This document shows, in pieces, positions 47,801-55,672 of a stretch of 64,000 nucleotides of DNA. The stretch comes from Acanthopleura granulata. Lineage: Eukaryota; Mollusca; Polyplacophora; Chitonida; Chitonidae. The stretch spans positions 2,777,653 through 2,841,652 of the forward strand of contig JABBOT010000015.1 of the NCBI GenBank assembly GCA_016165875.1. The letters are read 5' to 3'. Under the pieces are notes generated by a model, which saw only the letters and a list, made by a program, of their open reading frames with translations, did not search any database and was not told the DNA's origin. The translations under genes were made by a program, and so were the position numbers. How positions within the stretch are numbered: the first letter of the stretch is position 1; every line of letters begins with the position of its first letter.

Positions 47801-50800
47801 AACAACACTCACATTTCTTCTTAATCTTTATTTCCTTAGTTTCTGCCAGCACTGTGCACCTGGCCATGGGTTTCCTCTGGGCTTTGCCCGATTTCTTCCC
47901 ACCATAATTCTAACTTCTCAGGTATAAGTGAAATATTCTTGAGTGCAGCGTAAAACGTCAGTCAAAGAAATGCATACATCTTTCTTCATTCATTCTTTGT
48001 ATGTGTACCCCTGTGGTGTTAAGGCGAGGCATATAAGCTATGTGACATGTTTTAATGATATGTTGGCAACAAATTTGATATGATACTGAAGCAAATGTAA
48101 TTTGTTCAGTGTAAACTGTTTTCTGTGTGAATGCCTTGAGAAAGAACAGCTTCATTGTAAATTGACTGAACTGTTTTCAGTAAATAAATGTGTTTAAATT
48201 TATGGATCTGGATTAGATATCTAAGCACATAGTGAACTTAAAGTGAAACATTCAGATTGATTGATTTATACCCTGGTTTAACCTTTTCAGGGAGATAGGG
48301 ACAATGACATACAGGAGCGGACCTGAATGGGATTATCGATTTGGGAGAAGGCGTATAGAGGACACAGATCACATCAGCCTTTGTCCCACCTTCCTGATAG
48401 AGAACTACCTGGAACATCAGGGCGAGAGCTTCAGTAACAAATACGATCCCAACTCTTTGTTGTATATTTCAAAGGTAACTAGAAGGCACTCTCAGAGCAT
48501 AAACTTCTTCCCTAGGTAAATGTACTAATTCCCTCACTACAGATCAAGGGACATTACTCTGCTTTTAATGTCCTATCTCACTACAGTCCAAGGGACACCA
48601 CTGCGCATTATTGTCCGACTTCATTACGGACCAAGGGACAGTACTCTGCTTTATTGTCCAACATCTCGACGAACCAAGGGGCATAACTGTGCTTCACTGT
48701 CCTACCTCTCTACAGACTAAGGGAACATTACTGTGCATTTTTGTGCCACCTCACTACTATCAGAGGGACATTACTCTGCACTGTTATCGTATTCTAGCAG
48801 AGCCCTGACGAAACACATGACGAATCTCATTCATCCTTACCAAAATGGAATAGATTGGTTTTTGGCCCAAAGTCAACCCAATTCTGCACAAGCATTTATG
48901 ATGACGTTACTGGGAGACAAATAAATGTTGGAAAAATCATAGCAGTTTCCTCTTTTAGCGAGGTCAATTACAACCGGAGTTGAACCTAAATGTAAGTACA
49001 CACAGATATATGTACACACACCCTTGTTTAAGTTAGACCTCTTGTATATTTTCTTGTACATTTTTACAAGATGTATATCCTATACCACAAGCCTGTGTAT
49101 CTTTATCAGCAGATTTTTTTTGGTGAGAAATTTTTAATAGTTTCCATTATTCATCATGTTTAATATGAATTAACTATTGAAATGGTTAAAAAATATGCTA
49201 GAAAACTTCATATCATTAAGCATTACGCCTTAGAAATCAATGTTTATTGAACCTCAGACGATCAGCCCATCCATCAATCGATCAGTCTCATGCCTGTTTG
49301 CCCATTCCCAGGCCATGGATCTGTTTGACATGACGGAAGGCTGCACCTCCCTCACAGACGGCATGTCCAGAATCACCTGTCCAGTGCTGGTCATGGGCGT
49401 TCAGACGGACATCATCTTCCCCATCTGGCAGCAGAGGGAGATCTTCCGAGCTCTGGATGAATCGGGTACTTGTACAAGTCTCTGCTTTACCAAGTTTTTT
49501 CCGTTTGCCACAAATTGATGAGCTAGTAGAATTTTGGGTGAATGTGTGGTAACTTCATGACTTTGTGATTGAATGGTTATAGCTTAAGATCATTTGGGCA
49601 ACATCTCAGCCACTTTGGTATGATGATGATTTGGTGAAACTTGATTTCTCCCATACTGACTTTCAAGCACAGTGTCAAACAGTACTTCTGATCATGGTGC
49701 CAAACAAAAAAATCAGATAAATAAATAACTACTTCTGATCATTATTCAGTTGACAGGTTTCAATGATAACCAGTTCCATAAAATCCTGTGTCATCATGGT
49801 CGTCTGTAATGTGTAGTATTTACCTAATTTTGATTTATCTTCTGATTATTGTTACCCACAACAATTTCCTTAGCAGACTTAAAGGCATCTTAGCAGACTT
49901 AACAGCACCTTAGCAGACTTAACGGCACCTTAACAGCACCTTAGCAGACTTAACGGCACTTAACAGCACCTTAGCAGACTTAACAGCACCTTAGCAGACT
50001 TAACAGCACCTTAGCAGACTTAACGGCACCTTAGCAGACTTAACGGCACCTTAGCAGACTTAACAGAACCGTAGCAGACTTAATAGCACCGTAGCAGACT
50101 TAATGGCACCTTAGCAGATTTAATGGCACCTTAGCAGCACCTTAGCAGATTTAACGGCACCTTAACAGAAATTTGGCACATATCTTTGTTTTGTAGGCAA
50201 TGAAGCTGTGACATTCTATGAGTTGAACTCTCCGTATGGACACGACACATTCTTACTGGATCTGAATGGAGTAGGAGCTGGTGTTAAGGTTTGTAATATA
50301 AGGGACTACGGCATAGAGAGTGAAACCTGAGCAGACACAACAGTGTGAGAGTTGGCAAAAGGTCATAGGTAACCGGTGGAATACGACATCTTGTGAATTT
50401 ACGTCAGTTAGGTTTTTGTGCTAACTTCTCAGGTAAATGTTTAAAAGGTAACAACTGTCATGAAAAATTAGTTTTCACTTGATCTCTAGCATGCTGGCTG
50501 AAGCAGAATTACATATAAAGAATTCAGAAGTGTTAATTGCAATTTATTACACATGTATGTATCCACAAATTTCATGCACAGATCTTATTATCAGTGAGAA
50601 ATATAAATTGACCATCAGAGAAGAATTTACACACTGCCGGTTATCCTGTTTTGCTTTATGGGTTTGAACCCTGAACCAGAACAACACAGTGTTAAGGGAG
50701 AATGCATTATTTTGCATACATGAATCTTGCACATGGTATACGCTGTGACTTAGGTAATGAGAAAAAAAATAAAGAAAAAGTTTTTATTCATCACTTGAAG

Positions 50801-50971
50801 TTAATATTTGTTCAGTTGAATCCGTCAAAAAACAAGACTTGTGTGATGTTATTGCGGGGAAATATGTATCATTTTGACATCATGAGTTTGTTTTTGTTTT
50901 AGGGCTTCCTGGAAACAGATATGGTTGAGAAAGGCTGGCTGACAAAACACAAACACAAGCTACCCAAGTGA
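38460..50971 (+). CDS. metX: MetX-family (homoserine/serine) O-acyltransferase, probably mitochondrial
   Basis: Eleven exons join without a frame break: 38460-38851, 41625-41838, 43495-43607, 44528-44561, 45152-45238, 46116-46195, 47142-47291, 48291-48474, 49312-49465, 50197-50288, 50903-50971 (TGA). Product 522 residues. MetX enzymes are alpha/beta-hydrolase acyltransferases that move an acetyl or succinyl group from CoA to the hydroxyl of homoserine or serine, feeding methionine or cysteine synthesis. Visible: the [12 protein letters not shown] oxyanion-region motif, nucleophile elbow GSSLGGM (Ser288), catalytic Asp451 in GVQTDIIFP and His485 in YGHDTF. Residues about 1-130 form a leader rich in Arg/Ser/Lys, starting [20 protein letters not shown], like a mitochondrial targeting peptide. 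The TGLSASSHA and NPTPGWWE stretches recall, from memory, fungal mitochondrial serine O-acetyltransferases (Cys2/CysA) more than bacterial homoserine enzymes, so the substrate is left open. Introns exclude bacterial contamination. Confidence 0.93.
38852..40440. other. MetX-like intron 1, 5' part
   Basis: G run at 39,001-39,008. No exon-like sequence recognised. Confidence 0.5.
40612..40848. repeat. 39-bp minisatellite in intron 1
   Basis: Six copies of CTTATTACTGAGGCTCCAGA followed by AGGGGCTGTATTTATTAAG. In one + frame this reads as a 13-residue repeat ([13 protein letters not shown]) within an open frame at 40,444-40,956. A 1-bp slip in the fifth unit breaks the pattern. Confidence 0.92.
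41088..41412. repeat. 31-bp minisatellite in intron 1
   Basis: About ten copies built from GTTCAGATCAGTGATTTA and GTACAAGTTATGT, with point variation. Confidence 0.92.
41625..41838 (+). CDS. metX: MetX-like exon 2
   Basis: Acceptor TCTTCCAG, donor GAG|GTGAGT. Encodes the first strands of the hydrolase fold ([20 protein letters not shown]) and the [13 protein letters not shown] motif. Confidence 0.95.
42106..43094. repeat. 32-bp minisatellite in intron 2, about 31 copies
   Basis: Unit: CCAGATTATATGCTSTAGTC then ATTTTGAGCGCT, exactly 32 bp. The left half is mostly GCTCTAG units and the right half GCTGTAG. The spacer after GAG varies among CGCT, CGTT, GGTT and CATC. Many junctions form the palindrome GAGCGCTC. 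Confidence 0.97.
43495..43607 (+). CDS. metX: MetX-like exon 3
   Basis: Acceptor GGTTACAG, donor AG|GTGAGT. Encodes [20 protein letters not shown], then [16 protein letters not shown], conserved MetX segments before the nucleophile. Confidence 0.95.
43608..44340. other. MetX-like intron 3, 5' part
   Basis: No additional exon or recognised repeat. Confidence 0.5.
44344..44432. repeat. Imperfect inverted repeat in intron 3
   Basis: GATGTTACATGTATGGTATT and the later AATGCCATACATGTAACATT are near-perfect reverse complements, with flanking CAGAGA/TCTCTG also pairing. The loop is about 35 bp. Confidence 0.85.
44461..44487. repeat. Perfect 11-bp hairpin in intron 3
   Basis: CTATGGGCTCT, 5-nt loop CAAAA, AGAGCCCATAG. 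It lies 40 bp upstream of exon 4, the shortest exon (34 bp). Confidence 0.95.
44528..44561 (+). CDS. metX: MetX-like exon 4 (34-bp microexon)
   Basis: Acceptor ACTTTCAG, donor CAG|GTAGGT. Encodes [12 protein letters not shown], the conserved GPSS segment of MetX enzymes. Needed to keep frame between exons 3 and 5. Confidence 0.93.
45152..45238 (+). CDS. metX: MetX-like exon 5
   Basis: Acceptor GTTTCCAG, donor AAG|GTGAGC. Encodes [18 protein letters not shown] and [10 protein letters not shown]. Confidence 0.95.
45239..46115. other. MetX-like intron 5
   Basis: No repeats or additional exons recognised. Confidence 0.5.
46116..46195 (+). CDS. metX: MetX-like exon 6: nucleophile elbow
   Basis: Acceptor TTTGCCAG, donor AAG|GTATGT. 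Encodes [19 protein letters not shown]; Ser288 is the predicted nucleophile. Confidence 0.95.
46208..46448. mobile_element. Foldback (MITE-like) element next to a splice donor
   Basis: Left end GGGTGCATTCCATTGG, with GGTGGCCACTGGAGGA, is mirrored by the right end TCCTCCAGTGGCCACC, then GAACGGAACGCATCCC. An internal third partial copy (TTCCATTGGCCACTGGAGGA) sits at about 46,269. No transposase; about 240 bp. Starts 12 bp after the exon 6 donor junction. I found no clear target-site duplication. Confidence 0.8.
46449..46786. other. MetX-like intron 6, nothing further recognised
   Basis: No exon-like or repeat structure. Confidence 0.5.
46787..46826 (-). repeat. SINE 3'-end fragment
   Basis: TGGTGTTTTACGCCGTACTC and AAGAATATTTCAC only. 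Confidence 0.7.
47142..47291 (+). CDS. metX: MetX-like exon 7
   Basis: Acceptor CTTTTTCAG, donor AG|GTAATG. Encodes [19 protein letters not shown], then [13 protein letters not shown] and GMKLAR, strongly MetX-like. Confidence 0.95.
47325..47552 (+). repeat. tRNA-derived SINE
   Basis: Degenerate head (GTAGCTGAGGTGCTAGTGCA), B-box region GAGTTTAATTCCAACTCATA, GGCTTCCTCTCTTTTCGTC, CCTCCCACCATAATTTTG, CAAACACCAATAAAATAAAT. Intron 7. Confidence 0.8.
47863..47972 (+). repeat. SINE 3'-half fragment
   Basis: CATGGGTTTCCTCTGGGC, GCCCGATTTCTTCCCACCAT, GAAATATTCTTGAGTGCAGC, GTAAAACGTCAGTCAAAG. Intron 7. Confidence 0.8.
48291..48474 (+). CDS. metX: MetX-like exon 8
   Basis: Acceptor CCTTTTCAG, donor AAG|GTAACT. 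Encodes [42 protein letters not shown], all recognisable MetX blocks. Confidence 0.95.
48530..48797. repeat. Degenerate minisatellite in intron 8, about 45-bp unit
   Basis: About six imperfect units built from CTCACTACAGATCAAGGGAC, ATTACTCTGC and a TATTGTCC block. Confidence 0.8.
49312..49465 (+). CDS. metX: MetX-like exon 9: catalytic Asp
   Basis: Acceptor CATTCCCAG, donor G|GTACTT. Encodes [20 protein letters not shown] and [17 protein letters not shown], with Asp451, then [13 protein letters not shown]. Confidence 0.94.
49466..49866. other. MetX-like intron 9, 5' part
   Basis: Nothing recognised before the 20-bp array. Confidence 0.5.
49868..50170. repeat. 20-bp minisatellite in intron 9
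   Basis: About 15 units of TTAGCAGACTTAACGGCACC with A/G variation (AACAGCACC, AATGGCACC) and a few shortened units. The last unit ends about 30 bp before the exon 10 acceptor. Confidence 0.95.
50197..50288 (+). CDS. metX: MetX-like exon 10: catalytic His
   Basis: Acceptor TTTTGTAG, donor AAG|GTTTGT. Encodes [20 protein letters not shown]; His485 completes the triad. Confidence 0.94.
50310..50472 (+). repeat. Dispersed repeat family B, copy 4
   Basis: GAGAGTGAAACCTGAGCAGA, CAACAGTGTGAGAGTTGGCA, CCGGTGGAATACGACATCTT, GTCAGTTAGGTTTTTGTGCT and a diverged 3' part. Intron 10. Confidence 0.55.
50903..50971 (+). CDS. metX: MetX-like exon 11 (terminal)
   Basis: Acceptor TTGTTTTAG. Encodes [20 protein letters not shown] then PK and TGA. 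The basic C-terminal tail is short. Confidence 0.88.
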   Translation, partial: GFLETDMVEKGWLTKHKHKLPK

Positions 50972-51069
50972 TCTTTGGCTTTGACATGTTTGATTAATTC
51001 TTCGGTAGAATTTTACCGCAATAACACATCTGATCAAGCATAGGCTTCCTGGATATGATCGCAACTTTA

Positions 51070-51285
51070 TGCTACAGAGCTACTGACCCTTAGTTTTCTG
51101 GATGTTTTTGTCACATTCTGGGTGGTACAGAGTTACTGCCCCATACTGATGGTCACATTGTGGAAGCTACAGAGTTACTGCCCCTTAACGGTGGTCCTTT
51201 TCTCGGAGCTACAGAGTTACTGCCCCTCAATGATGGCCACATTATGGGAGCTACAGAGTTAGTGCCCCTTAGCGTGCATTCTTTT
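51070..51285. repeat. Degenerate minisatellite, about 40-bp unit, 3' of the MetX-like gene
   Basis: About five units built from GCTACAGAGTTACTGCCCCT and TGATGGTCACATT. Starts about 100 bp after the stop codon, so probably in the 3' UTR. Confidence 0.88.
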
Positions 51286-52637
51286 TTGATGGGTTGGATG
51301 TCGACCCTACATGTGGCTCCTGCAAACCATGCTATTGGAGAATGAAAAAATGTTCCCCATTCTGTAGGCTTGATGGTCGGAATATTATGTTGCACAAGCA
51401 TCAAATAGCGTGTACATGTGCTTTTCAAAATCATTAAAATGATGGTCTTTCGAACAACAGGTAGCTTAAATAATCTTGTTGTGCGCTAAGAAGAAATTTG
51501 TTCAGATTACTGAGGAATATTCACAAAATCATTTTAGATGGCTTTACTGGTTTCTGATGCCAGTATGCAGGTAAAAAATCTGCACTGCAAAAGTGGAAAA
51601 GCTTGTCAGTTACTTGACAAAGGCCACAGGTTTACTCCTAGGCACTCCTGTAATGCCCCAGATCGCTGTTGTATGTAACGTGTATATAATCCAGGAGTAT
51701 TGTGTTAAGCTCGGATGAACCAGTGATACTTGCAGACGATTAACCAAAAGTGACAAAGCAAAAGTATGCATGATAAACTGGTGGGAGTAGCTTATTAAAC
51801 AGATATATTCCATCTTGCCAGTATATATTGAGCCAATTTTCCAAACGCTGAGGATTGTAAATGCACACAAGCAAATAATTAGAGTGTCTGCAAGCTTTCC
51901 TTGATTTATTGGCATGATATCCATTGATTTTGATTTCCATGTAGGATTTGAAAGGTTAGACGGAGTAGGTGAATTCCTAGTAATGCAGAATACAAAAACT
52001 TATCCCCCAAATCTACATACACTTGCTGTGCATATCTTTTAGTATTAAGCCTTAATATTTTGCCAACCTTTTTTTGTATTTTATAAAGGAAACAGTATTA
52101 TTTTGATGTATGTATACTCAGGAGCTTTTTGTTTTTGGCTTGTATCTTAGCGACAGTGAGTCCCTGAAATCTTACTCATAAGGCAAGGCATGTATGATAC
52201 GTGAAGCAATTATCATATGTATATGTGTACCTCAGGCATAAAAGTTAGTGCTGTAAAAAGGAGGGCATTTTGGGGGGTATATTGAAACAGAAATATGAAG
52301 TTTCTTTCATATAGCATGTTAATACATTAAATAACGATAGTACATTTGTACAGTAACGGGGTATTTGAAGTTGGGTTTTTGGCGTTAAGGTCATGAACAA
52401 TTTGTTGCTGTTTACAGATCATGTTTTTTTCTCTTCCGGTGAAGATATTTCATTAAGTAATGAAGATGAAATGTTTTAATTTGTTTCTGGAGCGGTGCAA
52501 AACAGTCTCCCCATTTTACAGACTTCTTGTTACGGTGATTACCCGGGGCTGCTAGTAAGTGAATTGGTGAGATGTACGTACTGAACTTCGTAGTACTTTT
52601 ACATAGATGTGTTTGTATTTGTTTAATTCTGTTCAGT
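51286..52637. other. Between convergent genes, nothing recognised
   Basis: A/T-rich, probably 3' UTR or intergenic. No supported gene. Confidence 0.5.
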
Positions 52638-52770
52638 GTGATTTCGGGTCCAGCTCTGGCTGGTTTCCTACGCAGGGGTTAGCATCCTCTGGCTGGTGCA
52701 TGGTTTCCTGCGACCATAAGTGAGATATCCTCGAGTAGGGCGTAAAACACCCATCAAGTAATTCAATGAA
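52638..52770 (+). repeat. Diverged SINE, internally deleted
   Basis: TTCGGGTCCAGCTCTGGCTG, TGCATGGTTTCCTGCGACCA, TAAGTGAGATATCCTCGAGT, GGGCGTAAAACACCCATCAA. Confidence 0.75.
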
Positions 52771-54205
52771 TTTGAACGATATTAAGAAAAGTATCAGTGG
52801 TTTCTTTGCTTTCTGATTGTTGCATTGTAGAAAAAAAAAAAAAGATAAAGGCCTCCAGTTAGTCTTATTTGCGCCAGGGAATACCTCATTTGATAAAATC
52901 TATGCAGAGTTAATTCATGTCACTTTTAACAACTGCTCTGTGTGATTATGTGATGTAAAGTTTAAATGAAAACTGTGTTTTCAGATTGAGTATCCATTGG
53001 TCATTCACACCTGTATATATTTAGCAAACTCAAATCCACAGTTTGCAACTTCCATGCCAAAAATTGACCCCTCATGAAATTCTACAAATGACTGAGAATT
53101 ACGCCCTGAACGAACTTGCACATTTTTTAAGAGTTTTGGGGCTTGGAGGGAAAAGCGAAAGTTTTTAGCACATATTTTATGACATTAACTTGCCTCTAAA
53201 AATGCAGCTTTTGCTCGAAATTGCGGGTTATTTATCGCATCTTATATGTAAAGTGATCCATGGGAAAAGATGTCAAAAAATTTGACCAGCTATAAGATAG
53301 TAACAATGGAGCTCCTTGACATAACATCCTTCTAATATGCCAATCCGTGGACTGTGTCATCTATTTTCTCGAGTTAGCAGATTTTTCGTTTAGAATTTAG
53401 TTTTTGATTGAAACTGATTACGTTTTCTGCAGTTTTGAATCTGGAAATGGTGTGGTTATTGTAATATTTGTGTGAAATAAGATTTTATTTCAGCTCCTGG
53501 AAACTGTTAAGTTTCATGAATTTCAAAGATAACACAACTACCTACCTTAGAGACATAGGTGCAGCTGTTTGGAAAATGTTTTATGTCAGCAGGTCGGTGT
53601 TTTTTACGCTGAATCATGAACAAGTAGTGATACATTTAATTTGTCCCATATACATTTCTCTGCCTTTGCCTGTCAGTAAACGTTGTATTCCCTTGTATGA
53701 TTTGACCTGATATATATTTATTTTTTCAGAGCTATTATCTTTGTCCGGTACTTTTAATATAAACAGTAGTTTGTGACGTACGACTTTCGCTGGCATGTGA
53801 CATTGTGAACAGTTATTTGTTTTGCAAGCCGTTATGGTTGTGAACTGTCATGTCCAGAAGGAGTGGTACATTTTTGGGGGTTTTGACGGTCGCAGTGATG
53901 TTATATTAATCAAGTCCGTATGTCTGTTAACATACTTTATTTGTATGCAGGTTGCAGGTCTTCCGTTTGTGCTTTTTTTTTTTTTCTTTCTTTGATTAAA
54001 CTGAAGAGCCTTGAAGGACGTTAAGTTTTACAAATATATTTGTATTCAGAAATAAGCGCAACACGTTTGTATATTTATCGATTTGTAATAAATTATTATT
54101 AAACCTTTATAGTCTGTTTTCTGTTCTGCAGTATCTGTTAATTGGAAAACTGCTGAACCATCTTAAGTTTGTGAGAAATATGTGGTAATAGATTAACATA
54201 CAAAG
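52771..54205. other. Between convergent genes, nothing recognised
   Basis: Short A and T runs. AATAAA at 54,087-54,092 is one possible + strand poly(A) signal, about 3.1 kb after the MetX-like stop. Weakly supported. Confidence 0.4.
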
Positions 54206-54207
54206 CA

Positions 54208-54438
54208 GAATTTTTATGCCGTACTCAAGAATATTTCACTTACACCACAGCGACCAGCATTGTGGTGGAATGAAACTGGACAGACCTCAGAGTAAATGCA
54301 CAGGTAGCTGGCAGATCTTGCCATGTACGACCAGAAAGCCAGCATAAGCTGGGCATGAACTCACAACGACTGCATTGACAAGAGGCTTCTTGATCATTTT
54401 GTTGCGCTAGTGTGCTAACCCTCTCTGTTATGGTGGCC
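54208..54438 (-). repeat. tRNA-derived SINE
   Basis: ATGCCGTACTCAAGAATATT, CAGCGACCAGCATTGTGGTG, AGAAAGCCAGCATAAGCTGG, GAACTCACAACGACTGCATT, GCGCTAGTGTGCTAACC. Nearly full length, diverged. Confidence 0.85.
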
Positions 54439-54867
54439 CCAAAGGTGGACTGTTGACAATTCCTTGGCTGAGATCAGGTCTAAGGCATGCCTTTGGTGAT
54501 TGGTTAGGTACATGTACTTAAAGTTTCAACTTTATGAAGCTGTGTATTTTAGGGCTTAATTTTAAAGAAGCCCGTGTCCCTTTCCTTGAGGTTCAACGTG
54601 GAGCATCTGGTCTCACGACTGCCATATTTACACATACAATGCTGCTTCACTGAAAAACCATGCCAACACCAGATCATTCTGCTTGCAGTCGAGTAAAAAT
54701 GTGATCAATGTGTGTCACTTTCACAAAAAACATTGCCTTCCAGCAATCAGGATTAAAGGAATGGTCTATCCACTTCCACACACTCTGTATGACGTAAGTC
54801 GACAGAAATTCCCTGCATACTTACAAAGAATTTAACAGGGAGAAAGATAACATACCATAAAAAAACC

Positions 54868-54873
54868 TTTTAT
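54868..54873 (-). terminator. Candidate polyadenylation signal for STEEP1
   Basis: TTTATT on the + strand reads AATAAA on the minus strand, 746 bp past the STEEP1 stop codon. Positional evidence only. Confidence 0.3.
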
Positions 54874-55618
54874 TATACACTGAACAGTTATATACAAATA
54901 GCATGACTTTCGGCAGCAAGCAGAGTCTTTCCATTACATGTGCATTACATTTGGGTTTTTTTATTTGAAAGGTACTTAAAATACAATGTATGGTACTAAG
55001 GACTGTTTTCGTTCGTATCACAGCTGTCATGTTTATAGTTGAGGGAAGCTGCAGTGATTAGAATAAACCACTGCCATCTGCCAGGTGGATCACACTTGAA
55101 GCCTTCACCAAGCCAGTGTGTGCTGTTTTCACATCTGCAACCTCACAAATTGGTACTGGGCCAAACCACCTGCATCCAGAACAATGTTCTAGCTGAATGA
55201 ACTAGAATGTGTTAGCGATGATGTCCAGTGATGTTAAATACTAAAAATCTAACGCAATTCATAAAGTGGCAAGCAAAACAATGTTGAGCTTAAAGGATAG
55301 GTAAGTTACTGCAGCTTATCGCTTAAGCAGAACTGTTGGCACAAAGACAGAGCCTTGATAAACAATGTTTTCAAAACACCACCTTAAGCCAAATGAAGAT
55401 GTCCAAAATGAAGTGACCAATGAGCAGCTGTCTGCACAATGTGCTTGACCACACTTATTCGACCAGTTGGACCACAGTTACTCAGAGACTGGAAACGTGG
55501 TGCACCAGACATAAAATGGTGAAGAAAAGCTGGCATTTGCACGACTCCACTTAGTTGAAAGACTTCACCAAATCATCAGATGTCTCTTTCAGTTTTCACT
55601 TTTAAGTCTGGCTGGGTC

Positions 55619-55672
55619 TCACTTGTCAATCAAAGTGCCTTTGGGTCGCATCTTCTTCGCTTCCTCCTCGGC
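55619..55672 (-). CDS. STEEP1: STEEP1 exon 7 (terminal)
   Basis: Acceptor AATTTTAG. Encodes [17 protein letters not shown] then TGA. Lacks the few extra residues that I recall after LID in the human protein. Confidence 0.92.
   Translation of the reverse strand, partial: AEEEAKKMRPKGTLIDK

Noticed and set aside
38460..50971. Bacterial contamination as source of the MetX-like gene
   Set aside because: Ten GT-AG introns with closing phases, SINEs in introns and flanking animal genes rule it out. Ancient transfer remains possible.
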